From DAOTYX01 sp034434635 (GTDB lineage: Bacteria; Chloroflexota; Anaerolineae; B4-G1; DUEL01), in the NCBI GenBank assembly GCA_034434635.1, contig DAOTYX010000019.1, forward strand, positions 1 through 15,420: a DNA stretch of 15,420 nucleotides. Direction: 5' to 3'. The notes below the pieces were generated by a model. The model had not been told where the DNA came from. It saw nothing but the letters and a program-made list of their open reading frames with translations, and searched no databases. The translations under genes were made by a program, and so were the position numbers. Positions within the stretch are counted from its first letter, which is position 1; every line of letters begins with the position of its first letter. This document shows, piece after piece, positions 7,186-13,455 of the stretch.

Positions 7186-9348
7186 ATGGATACTCTGCGT
7201 GAGGTGGAGGGTGCTGCCCTCCCGCAGTCAGGGTTCCACCGCTGGTCGGTGAGGGGGCGTCTGCTGCTGGCCGCGCTGGTGCTGTTGGCCCTCTCCACGT
7301 ACCTGCTCTCCTTCCCGCTCCTCTCCTCCGGCCGTCTGACGTTGGAGGAGGGAGACGTGGCCCCGCGGGACATCCGTTCCCCCTACCGCATCACCTACGA
7401 GAGCGCCATCCGCACCGAGGTGGAGCGGCAGCGGGCGGAGGCGGCGGTTGCCGCGGTGTATTCGCCGCCGGACCGCGAGCGGGCCAATCAGGCGCTGGAG
7501 CGCACCCGTCAGGTGTTGGACTTCCTGGTAGCCGTGCGGGCCGATCCATTCGCGACTGCCGCCCAGCGGCGGGCCTGGGTGTTGGCCGTGCCGGAACTCG
7601 CAGACCTCCCGCCGGCCCTGCTGGACGGCCTTTTTGCCCTGTCGGAGGAGTCCTGGAGCCGGGTACAGCTGGAGGTGCAGGCGGTCGTCGCGGAGATGAT
7701 GCGTCGCGGGGTGCGGGACGGCGCGCTAGCCCAGGCGCGGCAGGAGGCGCAGTTGCTGGTGGGGGTGGACCTGACGACGGAGGAGGCGATGGTCACCACG
7801 GCGCTGGCTCAGCGGTTGATCGTGGCCAACTCCTTCTACGATGAGGCAGCGACCCAGGCGGCACGTCAACAGGCGCGCGAGGCGGTCCCTGTGGTGCTGC
7901 GTACCTTTGAGGCTGGCGAGGTGATCATCCGCGAGGGGCAACGGGTGCGGGCGGAGGACGTGGAGGCCCTGCAGCGATTGGGGTTGCAGCAACCCCGCAC
8001 GCGCTGGAACGATGTGGCCGGCTATGGCCTGTTGGCGGCTGCAGGCATCGCCGTGCTCGGCCTGTCCCTCGCTGCTTTCCGGCCCGCCGTGCTCCTCGAG
8101 GGTCGTCAGACGCTGCTCCTGAGCCTGTTGCTGCTGCTCTTTCTGCTCATCGCGCGGTTGATGATCCCGGACCGCACGGTGTTGCGCTACCTTTTCCCTG
8201 GCCCTGCCCTGGCAGCGCTGGCTACCATCACATTGGGACTGCCGGTTGGGGTGGTAACCAGCCTTCTGATGGGGGTAGCCGCAGGTTTGATGGCTGCCAA
8301 CTCGCTGGAGATGGCCGCCTACGTTGGCGCCGGTGGGTTGGTGGCGGCGCTGACGTTGCGTGGCGCTGACCGACCAGCAGCGCTGTTCCGCTCTGCGGTC
8401 TTTGTCGCCCTGGCGCAGGGAGCGGTGCTGTTGGGGTTCCGGATGAGCCTGGACCCGGCCGAGTTTATGCCGTTGGAAACGACGCTGGACCTGATGATGG
8501 CTGCGGTCGGCGCGGTGCTGTCGGCGAGCATTGCTCTGGGAGGGCTTTTCCTGATCGCGCCGCTGTTCGACATCGTCACGACCTTCCGGCTGGTTGAGCT
8601 CAGCCGCCCCGACCATCCGCTGCTTCAGCGGATGCTGCGCGAGGCGCCGGGCACATACCATCACTCGCTGATGGTGGCCAGTCTGGCGGAGCAGGCAGCG
8701 GAGAAGATCGGCGCCGATCCGTTGCTGGTGCGCGTGGGAGCCTACTATCACGACATCGGCAAGATGGTCCATCCGTACTTCTTCGGGGAGAACCAGATGG
8801 AGGGTGCCAATCCGCATGATCGGCTTGACCCCTATGACAGTGTGGCGGTGATCATCGGTCACGTGCGGGATGGGATAGAGTTGGCGCGGCGCTATCGTCT
8901 GCCGTCCCGCGTGCGGGCATTCATCCCCGAGCATCACGGCACCAATCGAGCCAGTTTCCAGTACGAGCGGGCGGTCGAACAGGCGGGCGATGCCAGCCGG
9001 GTCAACGAGGCCAGTTTTCGCCACAAAGGGCCGCGGCCCCGCAGTAAGGAGACCGCCCTGGTGATGCTGGCCGACAGCACCGAGGCCACGGTGCGTTCTG
9101 CTCGCCCCGCGACGCCCGATGAACTGGCCGAGGTCGTGCGCCGGGTCTTCGATCGGCTGGTGGCGGCCCATCAGCTGGACGAAGCACCCTTGACGATGCG
9201 CGAACTGGATGTCGTGCGCGAGACGTTCGTGTCGGCGCTGAAGGGAGCCTACCACCCGCGTGTCCGCTACCCGGAGCCGTTGGTCCCGCCGACCGTCGGC
9301 GAAGCCATGACGGGGACAAAGCCGGAGCAGACCCGGGGAAAAGCCTGA
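7186..9348 (+). CDS. pgpH: 7TM-HD membrane phosphodiesterase, PgpH family (c-di-AMP)
   Basis: A 720-residue integral membrane protein. One N-terminal membrane segment (about residues 25-46) is followed by a 230-residue outside domain of the 7TMR-HDED type (DVAPRDIRSPYRITYES at its start, FEAGEVIIREGQRV near its end). A block of hydrophobic segments follows (about 280-470), then a cytosolic HD phosphohydrolase domain. Metal-binding residues are visible in TYHHSL (H492, H493), the HD pair in YYHDIGK (H522, D523), VIIGHV and PEHHGT. Characterised PgpH proteins hydrolyse c-di-AMP to pApA; the same activity here is inferred from family and full length. ybeY and dgkA follow closely, the usual context for this gene, so it likely heads that operon. 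The GC-rich N-terminal region shows no frameshift. Confidence 0.93.
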   Translation: MDTLREVEGAALPQSGFHRWSVRGRLLLAALVLLALSTYLLSFPLLSSGRLTLEEGDVAPRDIRSPYRITYESAIRTEVERQRAEAAVAAVYSPPDRERANQALERTRQVLDFLVAVRADPFATAAQRRAWVLAVPELADLPPALLDGLFALSEESWSRVQLEVQAVVAEMMRRGVRDGALAQARQEAQLLVGVDLTTEEAMVTTALAQRLIVANSFYDEAATQAARQQAREAVPVVLRTFEAGEVIIREGQRVRAEDVEALQRLGLQQPRTRWNDVAGYGLLAAAGIAVLGLSLAAFRPAVLLEGRQTLLLSLLLLLFLLIARLMIPDRTVLRYLFPGPALAALATITLGLPVGVVTSLLMGVAAGLMAANSLEMAAYVGAGGLVAALTLRGADRPAALFRSAVFVALAQGAVLLGFRMSLDPAEFMPLETTLDLMMAAVGAVLSASIALGGLFLIAPLFDIVTTFRLVELSRPDHPLLQRMLREAPGTYHHSLMVASLAEQAAEKIGADPLLVRVGAYYHDIGKMVHPYFFGENQMEGANPHDRLDPYDSVAVIIGHVRDGIELARRYRLPSRVRAFIPEHHGTNRASFQYERAVEQAGDASRVNEASFRHKGPRPRSKETALVMLADSTEATVRSARPATPDELAEVVRRVFDRLVAAHQLDEAPLTMRELDVVRETFVSALKGAYHPRVRYPEPLVPPTVGEAMTGTKPEQTRGKA

Positions 9349-9363
9349 CCGTGGAGTGTGAGG

Positions 9364-9825
9364 ATGGAGGAGAGTGCCGGGATTGAGGTGCGTGTGGACG
9401 GCGACTGGCCTGCCGATGTCGCTGTGCTCATGCACACCGTGTCGGCGGTGCTGGCCCATCAGGGGATTTCGGCCGCTCAGGCGGCGGTCGTCATCACGGG
9501 AGACGAGTTGCTGCATGACCTGAACCGCCGCTATCGCGGTGTGGACGCCCCTACCGATGTTCTGGCCTTCCCCGATGACGAGCGAGGGCCCTTCGGCGGC
9601 CAGCCGCGCTACCTGGGGGATGTCCTGATCTCCTACCCGCGAGCCGAGGAGCAGGCGGCAGCCGCCGGTCACTCCACTCTCGCCGAACTGCAACTGCTGG
9701 TGGTCCATGGCCTGCTGCACCTGCTGGGGTATGACGACGAGGAGGAGAACGAACGGGCGCGGATGTGGGCGGCGCAGGAGGAGATCCTCGACGGGCTGGG
9801 CGTGCAGGTCAGCCTGCCGGAGTGA
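9364..9825 (+). CDS. ybeY: Endoribonuclease YbeY (rRNA maturation factor), variant metal site
   Basis: A 153-residue protein with the UPF0054 signature: a variable N-terminus, then LNRRYRGVDAPTDVLAFP, YLGDVLIS and the metal site HGLLHLLGYDD. YbeY is a single-strand endoribonuclease involved in 16S rRNA 3'-end maturation and ribosome quality control. The usual three zinc ligands are His in HxxxHxxGxDH; here H115 and H119 are present but the third is D125. ATG at 9364 is preferred over GTG at 9358 because GGAG (9352-9355) is 8 bases from the ATG and only 2 from the GTG. It lies between pgpH and dgkA, the classic position. Identity is firm; activity with the Asp variant is not proven. Confidence 0.93.
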   Translation: MEESAGIEVRVDGDWPADVAVLMHTVSAVLAHQGISAAQAAVVITGDELLHDLNRRYRGVDAPTDVLAFPDDERGPFGGQPRYLGDVLISYPRAEEQAAAAGHSTLAELQLLVVHGLLHLLGYDDEEENERARMWAAQEEILDGLGVQVSLPE

Positions 9826-9834
9826 GGGGGCACT

Positions 9835-10206
9835 GTGCGCAGTCGCAACCTGCTGGAGAGTTTCCGCTACGCCTTTGCTGGCCTGCGTTACGCCCTGCGT
9901 ACCCAGCGTAACACGCGCATCCACCTGATCATCGCCGGCCTGGTCGTCCTGGTGGGGTTATGGCTCGGCCTGTCGGCAGTACAATGGGCGCTCCTGGCGC
10001 TGACCATCGGTCTGGTGTTGGTGGGCGAGATGCTCAACACCGTGGCTGAGACGCTGGTGGACATGATCAGCCCGGGTTACCATCCCCTGGCGAAGGTGGT
10101 GAAGGACGTCACCGCCGGAGCGGTCTTGTTGACGGCTATCTTCGCCGTGGTGATCGGCTTACTCATCCTGGGGCCGCCACTGTGGGAGCGGCTGTTCGGG
10201 CATTGA
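9835..10206 (+). CDS. dgkA: Diacylglycerol/undecaprenol kinase, DgkA family
   Basis: A 123-residue inner-membrane protein. A cytosolic amphipathic N-terminus (LLESFRYAFAGLRYALRTQRN) leads to three hydrophobic segments (about residues 30-48, 51-68 and 97-117). The catalytic stretch GEMLNTVAETLVD carries E65, N68 and E72, and HPLAKVVKDVTAGAVLL follows, as in the family. In Gram-positive-type bacteria this family phosphorylates undecaprenol; in E. coli it phosphorylates diacylglycerol; the substrate here cannot be decided from sequence. The GTG start has GAGGGGG four bases upstream and sits 9 bases after the ybeY stop, so it shares that operon. Era and cdd, the usual next genes in Bacillus, are absent. 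Confidence 0.92.
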   Translation: MRSRNLLESFRYAFAGLRYALRTQRNTRIHLIIAGLVVLVGLWLGLSAVQWALLALTIGLVLVGEMLNTVAETLVDMISPGYHPLAKVVKDVTAGAVLLTAIFAVVIGLLILGPPLWERLFGH

Positions 10207-10249
10207 GGGCTGACCACAAACTTGAAGTCTGACCATCATCGAGAGCGGC

Positions 10250-10723
10250 ATGGAAAACCAAACACCTGTCTATCTGACATCTGCCGGCATTGCCCGGCTA
10301 CGAGAAGAACTGGACGAACTGGTCAACGCGAGACGGCCCGCGTTGGCGGAACGGCTGCGCCAGGCGATCCAGCAGGGTGACCTGTGGGAGAATGCGGACT
10401 ACGCGGCGGCGAAGGAGGAGCAGGCTTTTCTGGAGGGGCGCATCCAGCAGATCGAGACGATGTTGCACAATGCCGTGCTCATCGAGGAGAATGGCCCGAC
10501 AGGAGAGGTTCGCCTGGGCAGCCGCGTGACGGTCGTCGAGGAGGGGTATGACGACCCCGAGGTGTTCCAGTTGGTCGGTCCGGCGGAGGCGGATCCCGGT
10601 CAGGGCCGTATTTCCTATGAATCTCCGCTGGGACAGGCGCTGTTGAACCATCGCCCGGGTGAGCGGGTGCGCGTCCAGGCGCCAGCGGGCGAGACGGTCT
10701 TCCGGATCGTGGCCATTGAGTGA
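10250..10723 (+). CDS. greA: GreA/GreB-family transcript cleavage factor
   Basis: A 157-residue protein with both Gre domains. The N-terminal coiled coil (about residues 10-75) carries the loop GDLWENADY, whose acidic D44 and E47 match the tip residues that enter the RNA polymerase secondary channel and bind the catalytic Mg2+. AAKEEQAFLEGRI follows. The C-terminal FKBP-like domain (about 83-157) has LGSRVTV, a YESPLGQALL segment and a GERVRVQAPAG stretch. It rescues backtracked polymerase by stimulating RNA cleavage. The 43-base gap before it holds a weak GAGAG ribosome binding site and a CTGACCA direct repeat but no clear promoter, so it is probably transcribed with dgkA. The substitution of Trp46 within the tip (often Lys or Ser) is minor. 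Confidence 0.93.
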   Translation: MENQTPVYLTSAGIARLREELDELVNARRPALAERLRQAIQQGDLWENADYAAAKEEQAFLEGRIQQIETMLHNAVLIEENGPTGEVRLGSRVTVVEEGYDDPEVFQLVGPAEADPGQGRISYESPLGQALLNHRPGERVRVQAPAGETVFRIVAIE

Positions 10724-10724
10724 G

Positions 10725-11339
10725 ATGACTGCCCCTCAACCCCAGACGGCTCTCGAAGCGCTCCAGGCGGCGATGCGCGCCTGTCGCCGCTGCGTTGATG
10801 CGGGCTACCCCATCGTGCCTGGCGCTGTCTTCTCCGGCCCAGTCACAGCGCGGGTGATGGTTGTGGGCCAGGCCCCTGGTGTGACGGAGTCCCAGGCGGG
10901 GCGTCCGTTCAACGGCCCTGCTGGCCGACGGCTCTTCCGCTGGCTGGCGGAGGCGGGGTGGGAGGAGGAGAACTTCCGGGCGACGCAGTATCTGACCGCA
11001 GTGACCCGTTGCTATCCAGGCCATGCCGCCGGCAACAAAGGGGATCGTGTCCCTTCGCAGGCCGAACAGGCGCTCTGCGCTCCGTTCCTGGAGGAGGAAC
11101 TGGCCCTCATCCGACCGCGAGTGCTCGTCCTGGTGGGGAACCTGGCGACCCGTCGTTTTCTCGGGCCGCGACGGCTGGAGGAGGTGGTAGGAGAGGCGAT
11201 CGAAGTTGACGGGCGGTGGGTGGTTCCGCTGCCGCACCCCAGCGGTGCCAGCCTGTGGCTCAACCAGCCTCAGCACCAGGATCGACTGGCGCGGGCGCTG
11301 GCGCACCTGCGGCGACTCACGGCGGGCGCGGCTTTTTGA
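10725..11339 (+). CDS. Fe-S uracil-DNA glycosylase family protein
   Basis: A 204-residue protein of the family 4-like uracil-DNA glycosylases, which excise uracil from DNA at the start of base-excision repair. A CxxC (C20, C23), C96 in TRCYPG and C118 in ALCAPF are the expected four ligands of a 4Fe-4S cluster. VVGQAPGVTE (residues 46-55) is motif 1, and PLPHPSGAS near residue 165-175 is motif 2. The spacing between the third and fourth Cys is 22, longer than I recall for classic family 4 enzymes, and matches a subgroup with a short insertion (GNKGDR). The ATG at 10725 is one base after the greA stop; the frame is open further upstream, but those starts would lie inside greA. Its TGA stop overlaps a promoter for the next operon. 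Confidence 0.88.
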   Translation: MTAPQPQTALEALQAAMRACRRCVDAGYPIVPGAVFSGPVTARVMVVGQAPGVTESQAGRPFNGPAGRRLFRWLAEAGWEEENFRATQYLTAVTRCYPGHAAGNKGDRVPSQAEQALCAPFLEEELALIRPRVLVLVGNLATRRFLGPRRLEEVVGEAIEVDGRWVVPLPHPSGASLWLNQPQHQDRLARALAHLRRLTAGAAF

Positions 11340-11364
11340 CAGCGAGTCTGCTTTTTGCTAGAAT
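11336..11364 (+). promoter_or_regulatory. Sigma-70-type promoter of the aminotransferase-serA operon
   Basis: TTGACA (11336-11341), 17 bases, TAGAAT (11359-11364): a full -35 match, one mismatch in the -10, and ideal spacing. The start should be near 11371, giving a leader of about 65 bases. The TGA stop of the glycosylase gene (11337-11339) lies inside the -35 box. Confidence 0.82.
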
Positions 11365-11375
11365 GCCTGTCAGGC
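11365..11375 (+). promoter_or_regulatory. Small palindrome at the predicted transcription start
   Basis: GCCTG-T-CAGGC is an inverted repeat with 5-bp arms and a single central base, placed directly after the -10 box. A dimeric regulator bound here would block initiation. It is short enough to occur by chance in GC-rich DNA. Confidence 0.3.
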
Positions 11376-11383
11376 GCTGAAGT

Positions 11384-11404
11384 GGCAGGTGACGATCACC
11401 TGCC
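11384..11404 (+). promoter_or_regulatory. Perfect 9-bp hairpin in the operon leader
   Basis: GGCAGGTGA (11384-11392) and TCACCTGCC (11396-11404) are perfectly complementary around a 3-base CGA loop, about 13-33 bases into the predicted transcript and 20 bases before the ribosome binding site. CTGGTCTTT follows, with only a short T-stretch. It may be an attenuator or mRNA stabiliser, or a DNA operator for a dimeric repressor. I do not recognise it as a known riboswitch class. Confidence 0.6.
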
Positions 11405-11423
11405 CTGGTCTTTCCAAACTTAC

Positions 11424-11429
11424 AGGAGG
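11424..11429 (+). promoter_or_regulatory. Ribosome binding site that sets the aminotransferase start
   Basis: AGGAGG lies 6 bases before ATG at 11436. The frame is open upstream to 11355, but that region contains the promoter -10 box and the hairpin, so the ATG at 11436 is the real start. Confidence 0.85.
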
Positions 11430-11435
11430 ACAACG

Positions 11436-12518
11436 ATGGTTCCGAAACTGTTCATCCCTGGGCCGACTCACGTGCGCGACGAAATCCTGCAGGCGCAGGC
11501 CGCGCCGATGATCGGCCACCGCACCGCTGACTACTCCGAACTGCAACTGGCGGTGATCCCCAAACTGCAGCAGATGCTCTACACTCAGCAGCGGGTCTAT
11601 CTCTACGCCTGCTCCTCCACCGGCATGATGGAGGGCTCGGTACGGCAGGCTTCGACGCGACGGGTGGTCAACTTCGTCAATGGGGAGTTCTCCAACCGCT
11701 GGCACGAGATCACCGTCGCCAACGGTGTCCCCTGCGACAAGGTGGAGGTGCCCGCTGGTCAGGCGATCACGCCGGAGGTGGTGGACCAGGCGCTCGGCAA
11801 GGGGGATTATGATGCCCTCACCGTGGTGATGAACGAGACCTCCACTGGCGTGATGAGCCCGGTCAAGGAGATCGCCGCTCTCGTTCATCAGAAATACCCC
11901 GACGTGCTGATCCTGGTAGATGCCGTGAGCTGCATGGCTGGCGTGAAGATCGAGTTCGACGCCTGGGGGTTGGATGTCTGTCTGGCGGGCGTGCAGAAGT
12001 GTTTCGCCCTGCCGCCGGGGTTGACCGTCTGCGCCGTGAGCGACCGGGCACGCGAGCGGGCCACCCAGGTGAAAAACCCCGGCCTCTACTTCGCCTACTC
12101 GCAGATGGACAAGCGGTACGAAAAAGGCCAGACCCCGGCCACACCGGCGATCAGCCTGATCCAGGCGCTCAACCGGCAGATGGACGACATCCTGGCGGAG
12201 GGGTTGGAGAACCGCTGGCAGCGGCACAAGGACATGGCCGCCATCGTCCAGGATTGGGCGCGTCGCAACTTCGCTCTCTACTCCGACGAGCGCTACCTCT
12301 CACTGACGGTGACCAACATCACCAACACGCGCGGCATCAGCGTGGACGGCCTGATCAAGGAACTGCGCCAGCGCGGTGCGCTCATCTCCAACGGCTACGG
12401 TCCGCTGAAGGAGAAGTGCTTCCGCATTGCCCACATGGGCGACCTCACCGTGGACGACATCCGCTGGCTGCTGGGGCAGATTGACGACATTCTGGGATTT
12501 GTGAGGAGGCAGGAATGA
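11436..12518 (+). CDS. Class V aminotransferase (serine/alanine-glyoxylate or phosphoserine type)
   Basis: A 360-residue PLP enzyme of fold type I, class V. KLFIPGPTHVRDEIL at the N-terminus and MIGHRTADY are typical of the alanine/serine-glyoxylate aminotransferase group. The PLP-binding region includes SSTGMMEG and LVDAVSCMAG, with the Schiff-base lysine K188 in GVQKCFALPPG. It could convert 3-phosphohydroxypyruvate to phosphoserine in place of SerC, or exchange amino groups among serine, alanine and glyoxylate. The overlap (ATGA) with a SerA-like dehydrogenase favours a phosphoserine role, as I recall for similar pairs in archaea and deep bacteria. It is the first gene after a strong promoter and a hairpin leader, so expression of the whole operon is probably controlled here. 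Substrate is not settled by the sequence. Confidence 0.88.
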   Translation: MVPKLFIPGPTHVRDEILQAQAAPMIGHRTADYSELQLAVIPKLQQMLYTQQRVYLYACSSTGMMEGSVRQASTRRVVNFVNGEFSNRWHEITVANGVPCDKVEVPAGQAITPEVVDQALGKGDYDALTVVMNETSTGVMSPVKEIAALVHQKYPDVLILVDAVSCMAGVKIEFDAWGLDVCLAGVQKCFALPPGLTVCAVSDRARERATQVKNPGLYFAYSQMDKRYEKGQTPATPAISLIQALNRQMDDILAEGLENRWQRHKDMAAIVQDWARRNFALYSDERYLSLTVTNITNTRGISVDGLIKELRQRGALISNGYGPLKEKCFRIAHMGDLTVDDIRWLLGQIDDILGFVRRQE

Positions 12519-13429
12519 AACTGCTGGTGTGCGATCCAATGGACCCCGAAGCGGTCGCTGCGATGCGCGACGCGGGGATCAAAGTGGACGTGCGGGACAC
12601 AATCATACCGGAGGAACTGGAGAAGGCGATCGCCGACTATGAGGCCATCGTCGTGCGCAGCCGCACAAAGGTGCGCGCTCCGCTGATAGACAAGGCCACC
12701 CGCCTCAGGCTGATCATCCGCGGCGGGGTGGGGTTGGACAACATTGACGCCGACTACGCGCGGAGCAAGGGTATCACGGTCGCCAATACCCCCCGCGCCA
12801 ACTCGAACGCTGTGGCTGAACTGGTCATCGGGCTGATGTTCGCCCTGGCCCGCCGCATCCCCTACGCCGATACCACGATGAAGGCTGGCCGGTGGGAGAA
12901 GAAGACGCTCGAGGGGAGCGAACTGGCGGGGAAGACGCTCGGCGTCGTCGGCTGCGGGCGCATCGGCTGCCTGGTGGGCCACAAGGCGGCTGCGTTGGGG
13001 ATGGAGGTGCTGGGCTGCGACGTCTGCATCACCGAAGACCAGGCCGGCATCCAGATGATGCCCCTCGAGGATCTGCTGCCCCGTTCCGACTACGTCTCTC
13101 TGCACGTGGCCCTGACGCCAGAAACGCGGGGCATGATCGGCGCGCCGCAGTTCGCGATGATGAAATCCGGTGTGTACCTCATCAATGCAGCCCGTGGCGG
13201 TGTGGTGGATGAGGCGGCGCTCTACGATGCCCTCGTCAGCGGGAAGGTGGCCGGGGCGGCGCTGGACGTCTTCTCCGAGGAACCGCCGCAGAGTGACGCG
13301 CTGCAACGGCTGATCCAGTTGCCCCAGGTCATCGCCACCCCCCACATCGGGGCGGCGACCGCCGAAGCGCTGGCCCGCGTCGGCGGCGAGGTGGCCCAGA
13401 TCGCCATCGAGTTCGCCCGTCGCGGGTAG
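12515..13429 (+). CDS. serA: D-3-phosphoglycerate dehydrogenase-like enzyme, short form
   Basis: A 304-residue D-isomer-specific 2-hydroxyacid dehydrogenase. IRGGVGLDNID and ANTPRANSNAVAEL are hallmarks of the PGDH branch. The NAD-binding motif is GCGRIG (146-151). Catalytic residues are R227 (NAARGG), E256 (SEEP) and H277 (TPHIGAAT). It would oxidise 3-phosphoglycerate to 3-phosphohydroxypyruvate, the first step of serine synthesis. There is no C-terminal ASB or ACT domain, so direct serine feedback as in long SerA forms is unlikely. Its start overlaps the aminotransferase stop by ATGA, and the gap to the DUF1015 gene is 26 bases. The substrate could alternatively be hydroxypyruvate or glyoxylate, but IRGGVGLDNID and the partner gene favour PGDH. 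Confidence 0.87.
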   Translation: MKLLVCDPMDPEAVAAMRDAGIKVDVRDTIIPEELEKAIADYEAIVVRSRTKVRAPLIDKATRLRLIIRGGVGLDNIDADYARSKGITVANTPRANSNAVAELVIGLMFALARRIPYADTTMKAGRWEKKTLEGSELAGKTLGVVGCGRIGCLVGHKAAALGMEVLGCDVCITEDQAGIQMMPLEDLLPRSDYVSLHVALTPETRGMIGAPQFAMMKSGVYLINAARGGVVDEAALYDALVSGKVAGAALDVFSEEPPQSDALQRLIQLPQVIATPHIGAATAEALARVGGEVAQIAIEFARRG

Positions 13430-13445
13430 GGTTGAGGAGTTACCT

Positions 13446-13450
13446 GGAGG
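13446..13450 (+). promoter_or_regulatory. Ribosome binding site that sets the DUF1015 start
   Basis: GGAGG five bases before ATG at 13456. The frame is open from TTG at 13432, but that would put the site inside the gene; the family begins with the segment right after the ATG (ATIRPFCGLRYN). Confidence 0.8.
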
Positions 13451-13455
13451 TATGT

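Noticed and set aside
7726..9924. A 732-codon open frame on the - strand, antisense to pgpH, ybeY and the start of dgkA
   Set aside because: Same reason: low-complexity His/Gln/Arg composition and no motif, opposite three well-identified genes.
10210..10235. Direct repeat CTGACCA (10210-10216 and 10229-10235) upstream of greA
   Set aside because: Two 7-base copies 19 bases apart could be an operator, but no promoter is visible around them and this can occur by chance.
10659..10724. Upstream start for the uracil-DNA glycosylase
   Set aside because: It would overlap greA by 65 bases; the ATG at 10725, directly after the greA stop, gives the normal N-terminus shortly before the CxxC pair.
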